DNA from: Bacteroidales bacterium
GTDB taxonomy: Bacteria > Bacteroidota > Bacteroidia > Bacteroidales > F082
Length of the DNA stretch: 61,893 nucleotides
Assembly (NCBI GenBank): GCA_023229135.1
Contig: JALNZT010000028.1
Location: 1 to 61,893, forward strand
Direction: 5' to 3'
The translations under genes were made by a program, and so were the position numbers. Under the pieces are notes generated by a model. That model saw only the letters and a program-made list of their open reading frames with translations. It had not been told where the DNA came from and made no database searches. How positions within the stretch are numbered: the first letter of the stretch is position 1; each line of letters starts with the position of its first letter. This document shows, piece by piece, positions 16,968 through 26,223 of the stretch.

Positions 16968-18989
16968 ATGGATGTTCCAATTCTCAGAGACGTTGTTATC
17001 ATTTTAGGGTTTAGTGTGTTGATAATCTTGCTTTTCCAGCGACTTAAAATGCCTTCCATACTGGGTTTTTTACTCACCGGGATTATCGCCGGGCCGCATG
17101 GATTGAGTTTGGTAAAAGCATCACATGAGGTAGAGATTTTGGCCGAAATGGGTATTATTTTTCTGCTTTTCGTGATAGGAATTGAGTTTTCTCTCAAAGG
17201 GCTTGCGCGAATCAAAAACACCGTTTTGATAGGCGGTTCGCTACAGGTAGGTGGCACAATTTTACTTACTTATGTAATTGGTAAACTATTTGGATTGCCT
17301 GATTCACAGGCTATTTTCATGGGTTTTTTACTTTCTTTAAGTAGTACGGCAATAGTGCTGAAAATGCTTCAGGAGCAAGGTAAAATGGGTAGTCAGCAAG
17401 GCCGTATTGCTTTAGGAGTACTTATTTTCCAGGATATTATCGTTGTTCCAATGATTTTGGTAACGCCCTTATTGGCCGGAAAAGGTGGAGATTTATGGAC
17501 TGCCGTTTTAGGTCTTCTTGGTAAGTTTGTCCTTGTGCTTGGTATTTTGGTGCTACTGGCGCGTTATGTTGTGCCTAAAATTTTAAAACGCGTCATTGCA
17601 ACCCGAAGTCGTGAGTTGTTTATTTTAACCATCGTGGTGATGATTTTTGCTACGGCTTGGCTCACTTCAAGTGCAGGTTTGTCGCTGGCGCTGGGTGCTT
17701 TTTTTGCCGGATTGATTATTTCCGAATCGGAATACAGCCATCAGGCTACCGCCAATGTTCTTCCCTTTAAGGAAATATTTATCAGCTTTTTCTTTGTCTC
17801 AATTGGGATGTTGCTTGATTTACAGCATTTTGCTGAGTTCTGGCTGGTGCTGATACTTATGACGATTGGCGTGATTTTACTCAAAATGATTATCATCTTC
17901 TTGATGGTTTTGATCAAAAAATATCCCTTAAAGACTGCTATTGTTTCTGCTTTTACTTTGTTTCAAGTTGGTGAGTTTGCGTTTTTACTTTCCACGATTG
18001 GAATGCGAAATGCTTTGCTCCCCAATGCGTTATACCAACACTTCTTAGCAGTTTCGATTATTAGTATGGCCGTTACTCCTTTTATCATTGGTTATGCTGA
18101 ACAGATTGCTAACTGGATGATAACATTGACTTTGCCTGATAAAGTAAGAAAGCGGCTGCGTATTGCACAATCCAAGAATAAAACAAAACCCGACCTGAGT
18201 CAGGTGGATGGTTTAAAAGACCATTTGGTTATTGTTGGTTATGGGTTAAATGGAAAAAATGTGGCTAAAACCGCGAGTCAGGCTAACATTCCTTATGTAA
18301 TTGTGGAACAAGATCCGGAGGTTTATGAAGAAGCAAAAGCCGATAACCAGCCTGTTGTTTTTGGTGATGCATCCGTGGTGACGATATTACAATATTTACA
18401 GGTTCAGCAGGCGAGGGTAGTGGTTGTGGCCATTGCCGATGCGGAAGTTACACTGCAAATTATTTCATCGATCAGACTGCTATCCGAAACGGTCCATGTT
18501 ATCGTTAGAACCCGCTATATGAAAGAGATAGGTGCGATTTTAAATGTTGGCGCTGATGAGGTTATTCCTGAAGAATTTGAAACTTCTATTGAAATATTTA
18601 CCCGTGTTTTAAATCATTATCTGGTGCCTTTTGATCAAATTCAGCGGTTTACAAATTATATCAGGGCACACAATTACGACTTGCTGGTCGCAGCAGGCGA
18701 AAATCAAAAAATTCCACCCCAGTACGAGCTGCATGTGCCTGATATGGTGATAGCTGCCCTACCTGTACAGCAAGATGATAACCGAATTGTGGGTAAAACA
18801 ATTATTGAGAGTAAGATCAAAGAAAAATTCAACTTAAATGTGTTGGCAATCCGACGTAATAAAAAGTATATCACGCAGATAGAAGCCAATACGAAAATAG
18901 AAACTGATGACATGCTGTATCTTTTCGGCTCACCCGAAAATATCTCAAGAATTAATAAGTTTATCGTACTTAAAACGGAAGATGAATAA
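16968..18989 (+). CDS. KefB/KefC-type monovalent cation:proton antiporter with TrkA domains
   Basis: A 673-residue CPA2 antiporter. Residues 1-390 contain about 12-13 membrane helices with the family start RLKMPSILGFLLTGIIAGPHGL and the glycine-rich SLSSTAIVLKML. A TrkA-N Rossmann domain begins near residue 415 (LVIVGYGLNGKNVA) and a TrkA-C domain closes the protein (VVAALPVQQ region to LFGSPENI). It probably exports K+ or Na+ in exchange for protons, gated by nucleotide binding. It stands 84 bp after mpg and is probably a separate transcription unit. Whether it is glutathione-gated as in KefC is not visible. Confidence 0.92.
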   Translation: MDVPILRDVVIILGFSVLIILLFQRLKMPSILGFLLTGIIAGPHGLSLVKASHEVEILAEMGIIFLLFVIGIEFSLKGLARIKNTVLIGGSLQVGGTILLTYVIGKLFGLPDSQAIFMGFLLSLSSTAIVLKMLQEQGKMGSQQGRIALGVLIFQDIIVVPMILVTPLLAGKGGDLWTAVLGLLGKFVLVLGILVLLARYVVPKILKRVIATRSRELFILTIVVMIFATAWLTSSAGLSLALGAFFAGLIISESEYSHQATANVLPFKEIFISFFFVSIGMLLDLQHFAEFWLVLILMTIGVILLKMIIIFLMVLIKKYPLKTAIVSAFTLFQVGEFAFLLSTIGMRNALLPNALYQHFLAVSIISMAVTPFIIGYAEQIANWMITLTLPDKVRKRLRIAQSKNKTKPDLSQVDGLKDHLVIVGYGLNGKNVAKTASQANIPYVIVEQDPEVYEEAKADNQPVVFGDASVVTILQYLQVQQARVVVVAIADAEVTLQIISSIRLLSETVHVIVRTRYMKEIGAILNVGADEVIPEEFETSIEIFTRVLNHYLVPFDQIQRFTNYIRAHNYDLLVAAGENQKIPPQYELHVPDMVIAALPVQQDDNRIVGKTIIESKIKEKFNLNVLAIRRNKKYITQIEANTKIETDDMLYLFGSPENISRINKFIVLKTEDE

Positions 18990-19050
18990 ACGAAACACAA
19001 CGAAATTCTATTCATAGCTGATACTTAAAGAAACTTTTGGGATATAAAAA

Positions 19051-19446
19051 ATGGATAAACCGATCTTGTTTTTTGATGGTGACTGCGCTTTATGCAATCG
19101 ATCAGTTTTGTTTATCCTGAAACATGAACGCACTGCAAGCATGAATTTCGCTTCACTTCAGTCGAATTTTGCGCTGCGCCGGTTTCCTGATGTGGATTTT
19201 CCTGACAGCCTGGTCTTTGCTGAAGCTGATCAGGTTTTTGTGAAATCGAAAGCAGTATTTAAGCTATTGAAGCACTTAAAAGGCTGGCCTACACTATTTA
19301 AAGTTTTTAGCTTTTTGCCCACAGCCTTCTTAGATAGTATCTATGATTTTGTGGCCCGTCATCGTAAAAATATTTTTGGTCATTCTACCTATTGCGGATT
19401 GACTTCTACGGTAAATAGAGATAGATTTGCAGACCTCAAACCTTAA
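19051..19446 (+). CDS. DCC-family thiol-disulfide oxidoreductase-like protein (DUF393)
   Basis: The 131-residue protein starts with the family signature ILFFDGDCALCN, giving the DxxCxxC redox-like motif at about residues 9-15, and ends with the HRKNIFGHSTYC segment typical of DUF393. Members are thioredoxin-fold proteins whose substrates are unknown. It is followed 12 bp later by a Dabb protein, and both could be co-transcribed. No signal peptide is present. Confidence 0.88.
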   Translation: MDKPILFFDGDCALCNRSVLFILKHERTASMNFASLQSNFALRRFPDVDFPDSLVFAEADQVFVKSKAVFKLLKHLKGWPTLFKVFSFLPTAFLDSIYDFVARHRKNIFGHSTYCGLTSTVNRDRFADLKP

Positions 19447-19458
19447 CAAATTAAAACA

Positions 19459-19761
19459 ATGTTAACACATATCGTTATGATGCGCATCAAGACGCATTTT
19501 AGTAAGTCAGAGAAGCAAACAGCGCTTGATAAACTCGTGCAACTACTTGAAAAGCTGCCGCTTAGCATCCCTGAAGTAGAATTTTTAGAGATTGGTCTTA
19601 ATGTCAGCACCAAAGCGCCGGCGTATGACCTGGTTCTTACTTCCAAATTTGCCGATCAGGCCGCGCTCGAGCGCTATATCGTGCATCCCGACCATCAAAA
19701 AGTGTTTGAACATATTTCAGAAGTTGTAGCTGAGGTGGCGCTGGTAGATTATCTCGGATAG
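19459..19761 (+). CDS. Dabb (stress-responsive A/B barrel) protein
   Basis: A 100-residue dimeric alpha/beta-barrel protein. Family markers are the opening LTHIVMMRIK, the central YDLVLTSKFAD and the closing block YIVHPDHQKVFEHISEVV with the conserved HPxH. Members of this fold include stress proteins and small enzymes or binding proteins; a specific role cannot be assigned. It is sandwiched between the DCC protein (12 bp) and an MFS permease (25 bp), which suggests a small operon. Confidence 0.9.
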   Translation: MLTHIVMMRIKTHFSKSEKQTALDKLVQLLEKLPLSIPEVEFLEIGLNVSTKAPAYDLVLTSKFADQAALERYIVHPDHQKVFEHISEVVAEVALVDYLG

Positions 19762-19786
19762 CTTTCACCAAACTAAATATTTTGAG

Positions 19787-21004
19787 ATGCTCACAAAGGC
19801 GGATTCAAAACACAATTTCAGGGCATTAATTTTTCACGCTGCGTTCTTGTCTTTTGCGCAGGTATTTATTGACGTTGACACTGTTATTCCGGCTATGCTT
19901 GTGGATGCCGCTGGCACTGCCTTTCAGGTGGGTTTGCTTACGGCAATCATGCTGGGTGGAGCAAGTTTTACGCAACTGATTTTTGCACCCTTTATCAGCA
20001 ATTACAGTTTCAAAAAGAAGTTTTTGCTGCTGGGCATCAATGCCCGCATCTGGTCGTTGTTTTTCATTGCCTGGTTGCTTTTTGTTTCGGTGAAGTCGGC
20101 TCCTGCTAATAGCATTTCATTGATTTTTATACTGATAGCAATATTTGCTGTTGGAGGCGCCTTTTCGAATATCAGCTATATCGACATAATGGGTAAATCG
20201 TTGCTGGCTGAATCCAGAAAGTCATTTTTTTCTTTTCGGCTGGTGCTAAACGGTTTGGTATTTCTGACGGCTGCAACCTTTGCTGCCGGATTGCTAAAAG
20301 CTTTTGTGTATCCACTCAATTATGCCTGGATGTTCGTGGTAGGTTTTCTGGCCTTATCAATAGCCTCGATAGGGTTTTGGCGGTTGAGGGAGCTTGTTCC
20401 ATCGCGGCTTCAAATCCCAAACTTTAAGGCTTTTGTGAAGCTTTTCAAAACCGAGTTAAAAGGAAACCCCAAGTTGCCGGCATTTTTAGGATTTATCAAT
20501 ACACAAGGTATAAGTATTTCATTTTTACCTTTTGTGATTCTCTATGCGAAGGATTTCCTTGGAGGCGAGGCGGGTACGACAGGTAGTTTTTTGGTTTTCA
20601 AAATTATTGGAAGTGTGGGCGCTGGCATCAGCCTGTTTTTGTTGGCTGGCAAATTCAAATACAAATGGCTGTTGATGGGAAATGCGTTGCTGGCCGCCAG
20701 CTTACCGCTGATTTTGCTGGTTTTCAACGTCAATGCGCCTTTGCAATTGGTTTTTCTGCTTGGCGGAATCGTTTTCGCGGTGTATCAACTTTCAATGAAT
20801 GGTGTTTTGCTGGAAGTTTCCGGAACCGGAAATCGGGCTATTTACACGGGGATTACCGGTGCAGGAAATATCATTCCGGCTATTTTCCCACTCCTCGGCG
20901 GCCTTGTTATTCAGCACCTTGGCTTTGAAATATTTTTTGGTTGCTATTTAATCGTGGTCCTTTCTTCGGTTTATTTTGCCTGGAAAATCAGGTGTGAAAA
21001 ATAG
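19787..21004 (+). CDS. Major facilitator superfamily transporter
   Basis: The 405-residue protein has about 12 hydrophobic segments in two halves with a basic central loop (LRELVPSRLQIPNFKAFVKLFKTELKGNPK, roughly residues 200-230), the layout of MFS permeases. Conserved glycine-rich helices such as LLTAIMLGGASFTQLIFAPF support this. The substrate cannot be predicted. It lies last in the DCC-Dabb-MFS cluster on the plus strand, with gaps of 12 and 25 bp. Confidence 0.85.
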   Translation: MLTKADSKHNFRALIFHAAFLSFAQVFIDVDTVIPAMLVDAAGTAFQVGLLTAIMLGGASFTQLIFAPFISNYSFKKKFLLLGINARIWSLFFIAWLLFVSVKSAPANSISLIFILIAIFAVGGAFSNISYIDIMGKSLLAESRKSFFSFRLVLNGLVFLTAATFAAGLLKAFVYPLNYAWMFVVGFLALSIASIGFWRLRELVPSRLQIPNFKAFVKLFKTELKGNPKLPAFLGFINTQGISISFLPFVILYAKDFLGGEAGTTGSFLVFKIIGSVGAGISLFLLAGKFKYKWLLMGNALLAASLPLILLVFNVNAPLQLVFLLGGIVFAVYQLSMNGVLLEVSGTGNRAIYTGITGAGNIIPAIFPLLGGLVIQHLGFEIFFGCYLIVVLSSVYFAWKIRCEK

Positions 21005-21117
21005 TAGCTTACTCTGAAACTAACAAGTTTTAACCAAAAAGTACCATATGCTGTTCTTGTTTTTTTGAAAATCATTAGTTCAGCCTAATATAAATCAAGC
21101 TCTTGTCTAAAATAGAT

Positions 21118-21125
21118 TATTTTTG
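21118..21125 (+). promoter_or_regulatory. -7 element TATTTTTG
   Basis: It matches TAnnTTTG, 21 bp before the ATG at 21147. The only upstream TTG (21103-21105) is too close for a regular -33 box. Confidence 0.4.
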
Positions 21126-21146
21126 TCGCATTAAGAAACCAACGCT

Positions 21147-21905
21147 ATGAAAACTTTACAACAACTTATTTTTATCTTCGTCCTATTAACGCTGGTTTTG
21201 CCGCAGGTCGGAGCACAGCAAAGTTTCCTCAATCAGGATTACCCTGCTGGTAAATTGAGCAAAATGACCGAGGAGCATTTTTCGATTGATGTTAGTCGTG
21301 AGCCCGGAGAACAGCTTGTTTTACACAAATACTTTGTATGCGAATTTGACAAGGCAGGAAACAGGCTGATAGACCGAGAATTTGATGCGATGGATAATTT
21401 GCTCAAAAAATACAGCTATGAAAATGCGAAAGGTAAGCGTGAAAAATTAGTTATCACAGATGCTAAAGGTAAGTTAATCAGGACGGTAGTTTATACCTAC
21501 AACAAGAAAGGCCTGCTTGAAAACGATCAAAGTTATGACGCTGCCGGAAAGCCGGAAAAGACTTTGATTTACACTTATGATGATAAGGGTTTGCTACGCG
21601 AAAACTACAGCTATCTTAAGGCGGGTGAGTTTGAAATGAAATACAGCTATACATACGATTATAAAGGAAACATCGATAAAACTTTATGCTTTACCGAAGG
21701 TGGTAACTTCGTGGAAGAACGACAGTATAAATATAACGAAAATGGTCAAGTTGTCTCGGAGCTGATTAAGAATGAGCTTGGCGATACCCTGAAATCCACT
21801 ACTTTTCAATATGTGACTGACAAGAAGAAGAACTGGACTGAAAAAACGGTTTTGGTTGACAAACACCCGGTGAATTTAATTAAGCGGGAAATTGTTTATA
21901 ATTAG
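21147..21905 (+). CDS. Exported protein with RHS/YD-like repeats
   Basis: A signal peptide (residues 1-23, ending GAQQ) precedes about 230 residues organised as short repeats with the pattern Y-x-Y-(N/D)-x-K-G-x-L/I: YTYNKKGLLEN, YTYDDKGLLREN, YTYDYKGNIDK, YKYNENGQVVS. This resembles YD/RHS-type beta-hairpin repeats seen in exported Bacteroidota proteins. It is monocistronic with its own -7 element. Likely periplasmic or surface located; function unknown. Confidence 0.7.
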   Translation: MKTLQQLIFIFVLLTLVLPQVGAQQSFLNQDYPAGKLSKMTEEHFSIDVSREPGEQLVLHKYFVCEFDKAGNRLIDREFDAMDNLLKKYSYENAKGKREKLVITDAKGKLIRTVVYTYNKKGLLENDQSYDAAGKPEKTLIYTYDDKGLLRENYSYLKAGEFEMKYSYTYDYKGNIDKTLCFTEGGNFVEERQYKYNENGQVVSELIKNELGDTLKSTTFQYVTDKKKNWTEKTVLVDKHPVNLIKREIVYN

Positions 21906-21967
21906 AAGGTTGAGGGTTGGTTTTATCCTGTTATGTTGCGGAAATGGTGCATATGTCTTTTCATTGC

Positions 21968-22462
21968 CTAAAAACTCCACTCGCTTTCAATTAATTTCAA
22001 CCTTAACCTAAGCAGTTCATTGTTTTTAATGGCTTCATGTATTAGCGTGTTTAGTGTTTTTTTGTAAGTAACTGTCTGGTAAACAAGAAGAATTATGCCG
22101 ACAACAAGCATTATCGACATATAGACATAATCAAAGGGAGCTTTATTGAACAAATAATCCTTCATGCCCAAGCCTGAAAAGACCAGCAGAAAAGCTAATT
22201 TGATAAATACGTCATTTTTGATTTTTCGTTTACTCTTTCTCTCCAAATACGCACTGTTGTCAGTAAGTTTAAGTTCATTAAGTATCGATTCAACAATAAT
22301 TTTCTTCTCTTTTGAGAGCTTTGTTTTATCGTATCCTCTTTCATTCAGGATTTTGCCTGCAATTATTTTCTGTTCAAAATTAATGGCGCCATCGTGCTTG
22401 AACATGAAAAACAAATCTTCTGACGACTTCTGCTCTAAGGAGGCTGTTAGTGCTTTATTCAT
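21968..22462 (-). CDS. Hypothetical membrane protein
   Basis: A 164-residue protein I do not recognise. Residues 1-85 are charged and cytoplasmic-looking, with GKILNERGYD suggesting a short helical motif. Two hydrophobic stretches follow at about 88-106 (VFIKLAFLLVFSGLGM) and 115-135 (YVYMSIMLVVGIILLVYQ), and the C-terminus is charged. It is convergent with the preceding secreted gene and has no clear partner. It belongs to a stretch of low-conservation genes, so it may be accessory DNA. Confidence 0.55.
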   Translation of the reverse strand: MNKALTASLEQKSSEDLFFMFKHDGAINFEQKIIAGKILNERGYDKTKLSKEKKIIVESILNELKLTDNSAYLERKSKRKIKNDVFIKLAFLLVFSGLGMKDYLFNKAPFDYVYMSIMLVVGIILLVYQTVTYKKTLNTLIHEAIKNNELLRLRLKLIESEWSF

Positions 22463-22634
22463 GGGGTATATTATTAATTATGAATGGGTTAGGACTTTAA
22501 ATGATATGCTTGTTTTTTATAGCGAGCTTCAAAAGACAAATCTTTCTGCTCACTCCGATTTATATTTGAAGCTAAAATAGTCATATTCAAAACTTAACAT
22601 GCCATAAGCCATCAGCAATGTTATGGACTGATTT

Positions 22635-23363
22635 TTATTCAAAAATGAAATCTTCCCAACCCTGATTCACATATTTCGGGTTTGGATGAAATTCACCTGC
22701 ACCAATGTCTAAGTCACCTGAAAACGGAATTCTATATGCTCCCCAATTGCAAATTTTCTCCTTATCATTTTTGTACTCTTTCCAAGTCCCTACATATTGA
22801 TTGTTTCTGTATCTATCTGAAAACCATTCAATATCGTCGTAATGAATAATTTCGAATTTGTCAACAAACCAGTTTAAAGTTACAATTCCTTCGAAAATCC
22901 CACTATGACTTTGTGATGAGTTTTCTTCGAATTTGTATTTTCCAATTAGAATTCCTTGCGATTTAAAGCCCGCATTTTCATACTTATTATCCAGGCCAAA
23001 ATGCATTGATTTATACTCGCGAACCTGGTCAATTTTGATTTCACCTTCAAAGTCACATACATTGTCGCCAACAACAGATAGTCCGGTTACGAAATAAACA
23101 TCTTGATTGTTTATATCTTTGGTTAGAGAGGTAAAATAGATTTTTATTCTGCGAAAATCTTGTCCGATAAAACCTAAAAAGTCATGTTTTGGAGTCAACA
23201 GGGTCGAAAAGTCGTATTTTAAATATTCAGATTTGAGATTGCCTTTTATCAATTCATTCGATGAGAACTTTGGGTTTTCAAGATTCTCCTTCCAGCTTTC
23301 TGTCTGCTGTCCGAAAATGGTAACAGAAATTAATATTAAAAGGATGGAAACCGATGTTTTCAT
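22635..23363 (-). CDS. Hypothetical exported protein
   Basis: A 242-residue protein with a signal peptide (residues 1-19, ending IFGQQ) and a mature part rich in aromatic and charged residues, for example YVGTWKEYKNDKEKICNWG near residue 195. No lipobox and no domain I recognise. It is more AT-rich than its metabolic neighbours and is flanked by stretches without genes on both sides (172 bp and 349 bp), which points to a lineage-specific gene. A periplasmic or secreted location is inferred from the signal peptide only. Confidence 0.55.
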   Translation of the reverse strand: MKTSVSILLILISVTIFGQQTESWKENLENPKFSSNELIKGNLKSEYLKYDFSTLLTPKHDFLGFIGQDFRRIKIYFTSLTKDINNQDVYFVTGLSVVGDNVCDFEGEIKIDQVREYKSMHFGLDNKYENAGFKSQGILIGKYKFEENSSQSHSGIFEGIVTLNWFVDKFEIIHYDDIEWFSDRYRNNQYVGTWKEYKNDKEKICNWGAYRIPFSGDLDIGAGEFHPNPKYVNQGWEDFIFE

Positions 23364-23712
23364 ATTGCAGTCCTCGATCTTTTTGCGTTTAGTCGTGAAA
23401 TTTGTGTGTGGATATATTTTGGATGTTCACCATAAGCATTAATGTTTGTAACATATAGATATTGAGTATGTTAAAATCTAAAGAACGATATAATTGGCGT
23501 TTACCTTTTGCAAAGCCGGTGTTAGCAATAAGCTCACAGGATTGTTCATTTGCTGAGGTGATTTAAATTGTCTCACAAATATAGAAATTGTATTTAATTA
23601 CCTGGTAAAAAAATGAGATTCAAAACTTCATTACTATCGACGTTCTCTCTATATTAGCAGACTCATAAAATCAAAAGAAGCAAACGAGTCAACTTTTATT
23701 AAGCACTTAGTT
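23364..23712. other. Intergenic region, nothing recognised
   Basis: This is a 349-bp AT-rich gap between the exported hypothetical and the symporter. I see no tRNA, no clear hairpin terminator and no open frame with coding character. The symporter promoter presumably lies at its right end, but no convincing -33/-7 pair was found. Confidence 0.5.
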
Positions 23713-24873
23713 ATGAAGCGTTTATTTTCCTATTTATTGTTTAAAGTTTTTCTGGCGATAGTTTTCGGAATTATTTTTGGTCTATATCTACCCGAGTCCG
23801 TTAATAGGATTTTTGCCACTTTCAACGCTTTCTTTAGCCAGTTTTTAAACTTTGCAATTCCCTTAATTATTTTGGGGCTGATTATGCCGGCAATTTCTGA
23901 TCTGGGAAAAGAGGCCGGAAAATTGCTTTTACTTACGGCTGCTATTGCTTATGGTTCAACGCTTTTTTCGGGATTTATGACCTATTTTACCACCATGCGT
24001 ATTTTTCCGCCGCTTTTGGAGTCTTATGTCGATAAAACAGCTCAAATAGCTGAAACGGCGAAAGAATTAACACCCTATTTTAGTATCACTATCCCGTCAG
24101 TTTTAGATGTAATGACGGCTTTGGTATTGGCATTTGTCATTGGCTTGGGACTGGCTTATCAGGAAAAATCAACTTTAAAATTAGTCGTAAAAGATTTCCA
24201 AATTATTATAATGCAGTTGATTGAAAAGGTTATTGTGCCGCTGTTGCCGCTTTTTATTTTAGGCATATTTGCCAATATGTCATTTAGCGGAAAAGTGTAT
24301 TCGATACTCTCTGTATTTGTAAACATTATCGGAGTTATTTTCGCCTTGCACATCTTCCTTTTGCTGCTTCAATATACGATTACCGGAATCATCACTAAAA
24401 AGAATCCGCTGCGCTTATTAGCCACGATGATGCCTGCTTATTTCACAGCTCTTGGCACGCAATCTTCGGCGGCCACTATTCCGGTGACTTTAAAGCAAAC
24501 CCTTAAAAATGGCGTCTCTGAAAAAATTGCAGGATTTGTGATTCCGCTGTGTGCTACCATCCACTTATCGGGGAGCATTATGAAAATTACAGCATGTGCC
24601 ATGGCCTTAATGATTTTGGAAGGAGTACCCTTTGATTTTAGGCTTTTCGCGGGTTTTATTTTTATGCTGGGAATAGCCATGATTGCTGCGCCTGGCGTTC
24701 CTGGTGGCGCGATTATGGCCGCTATTGGTATCATGCAAGCCATGTTAGGATTTAATGAAGAAATGATAGGCTTAATGATAGCGCTCTATATTGCTATGGA
24801 TAGTTTTGGAACAGCCTGTAATGTAACCGGAGATGGTGCCATCGCGCTTGTTGTCAATAGGATAACTGATTAA
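23713..24873 (+). CDS. Dicarboxylate/amino acid:cation symporter (DAACS family)
   Basis: A 386-residue transporter with about eight membrane helices and re-entrant hairpins. The family is recognised by the serine-rich hairpin FTALGTQSSAATIPVTL (about residue 245), the AAPGVPGGAIMAA segment, and the C-terminal cation site MDSFGTACNVTGDGAIAL. Members import glutamate, aspartate, serine, threonine or C4-dicarboxylates with Na+ or H+; the substrate cannot be chosen from sequence. It starts with ATG at 23713 and ends before a weak hairpin, so it is probably monocistronic. Confidence 0.93.
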   Translation: MKRLFSYLLFKVFLAIVFGIIFGLYLPESVNRIFATFNAFFSQFLNFAIPLIILGLIMPAISDLGKEAGKLLLLTAAIAYGSTLFSGFMTYFTTMRIFPPLLESYVDKTAQIAETAKELTPYFSITIPSVLDVMTALVLAFVIGLGLAYQEKSTLKLVVKDFQIIIMQLIEKVIVPLLPLFILGIFANMSFSGKVYSILSVFVNIIGVIFALHIFLLLLQYTITGIITKKNPLRLLATMMPAYFTALGTQSSAATIPVTLKQTLKNGVSEKIAGFVIPLCATIHLSGSIMKITACAMALMILEGVPFDFRLFAGFIFMLGIAMIAAPGVPGGAIMAAIGIMQAMLGFNEEMIGLMIALYIAMDSFGTACNVTGDGAIALVVNRITD

Positions 24874-24875
24874 TA

Positions 24876-24898
24876 AAGCTGCTGCTGTTGCTTTTTTT
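24876..24898 (+). terminator. Weak candidate terminator after the symporter
   Basis: AAAGC and GCTTT form a short 5-bp stem around a 10-nt loop, followed by a run of Ts. The stem is short, so confidence is low. Confidence 0.3.
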
Positions 24899-25155
24899 CT
24901 TATGAAATAGGATGTGAATCAACGCAGACGTTCATCAAATACTCAGCTACTTTAAAGCAGAACCTCCTGCCAACTCCTTCAATATTAAAGTAAAAGCACA
25001 CTTAATAAGGCGCAAGAAATATAATCCGCATTTCATCCGTCAATTTCATCACTTCAGTAGGTTTTGCATTGTGTAGATGAACGGGATGCCTGAATTTTGT
25101 ATTGTTTTATTTAAGTTTTGAAAAAATTCATTTGAACAATCTTATACCTTAGACT

Positions 25156-26223
25156 ATGAAATCTATAAAAAACAGTGCAGTTCTGTTGTTTGTTTTTATG
25201 TTGCTTTGGGGATGTGGAGGCAATAACAACGGTCAAAACGAAATCATTCGTAAAGTAAAAATCGAACCTGTGCAACAGGCCGATACCTTAACGGTAAAAA
25301 ACTATTCGGGCGTAATTAAAGAAGCAAACCAAGTAAATCTCGCTTTCCGCGTGGCGGGGCCAATCCAGAAAATTCTGGTAAGAGAAGGTGATTTCGTGAA
25401 ACAGGGGCAGTTGGTGGCTCAAATGGATACGCGTGATTACGAAGTGCAGCTGCAAGCCGCACAGGCACAGCACGATCAGGTTGAAGCCGAGGCTGGCCGT
25501 GTGATCGAGCTTTATGCCCGCAATAGCGTCAACGAAAACGATTATGATAAAGCTGTATCGGGATTGAAAATGGTTGCTGCGAAACTCAAAAATGCCAAAG
25601 ATCAAATGAATGACACCCAACTGCATGCGCCGGTTTCGGGCTATATTCAAAAAGTAAATTTCATAGAAAATGAATTGATTGATGCCGGAATGCCCGTTAT
25701 TTCGATGATTGATGTGGGCCATTTCCAGGTTGAGGTGGATATTCCGGTTTCCTTATATATTGATCGCGAGGCGATAAGTTCTTTCTCGGGTATTCAACCC
25801 ACCGTTTCTGACAAAGCCTTTGATTTGAAATTGTTGAGTTACAGCAAAAAGGCCAACAACAACCAATTGTACAAGGTGCAACTTTTGCTTAATCCGGCCA
25901 GCCAGCTTCAGCTTGCGCCGGGAATGGACGTTCAGGTGAAAATCGAACTCAGGACAAACGGAGGTCCGCAAACTTGCATACCGCTAACGGCTCTGTTCAA
26001 CGACAAAGGCAAAACTTTTGTCTGGGTATATCAATCCAACCAAAGCGTACAAAAACGCGAAGTAGTTACTGGAAGACTTACCGGTGATGGCAGAATCCGT
26101 ATCTCAAAAGGACTTCAGCCAAAAGAAGAAATAGTGGTAGCCGGAGTGAATAGTCTGCTTGACAACCAACGTGTTGCGCCGCTTGAAACAGTTTCCGAAA
26201 CCAATGTAGGAGGGCTACTATAA
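25156..26223 (+). CDS. RND efflux periplasmic adaptor (membrane fusion lipoprotein)
   Basis: The 355-residue adaptor joins the inner-membrane pump to the outer-membrane channel. A lipobox LLWGC (Cys about residue 20) predicts a lipoprotein anchored in the inner membrane. A biotinyl-lipoyl-like first half follows (GVIKEANQVNLAFRVAGPIQKILVREGDFVKQGQ), then a short helical hairpin and the second half (LHAPVSGYIQKVNFIENELI). The stop codon overlaps the pump start by one base (TAATG), showing translational coupling with the next gene. Confidence 0.94.
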   Translation: MKSIKNSAVLLFVFMLLWGCGGNNNGQNEIIRKVKIEPVQQADTLTVKNYSGVIKEANQVNLAFRVAGPIQKILVREGDFVKQGQLVAQMDTRDYEVQLQAAQAQHDQVEAEAGRVIELYARNSVNENDYDKAVSGLKMVAAKLKNAKDQMNDTQLHAPVSGYIQKVNFIENELIDAGMPVISMIDVGHFQVEVDIPVSLYIDREAISSFSGIQPTVSDKAFDLKLLSYSKKANNNQLYKVQLLLNPASQLQLAPGMDVQVKIELRTNGGPQTCIPLTALFNDKGKTFVWVYQSNQSVQKREVVTGRLTGDGRIRISKGLQPKEEIVVAGVNSLLDNQRVAPLETVSETNVGGLL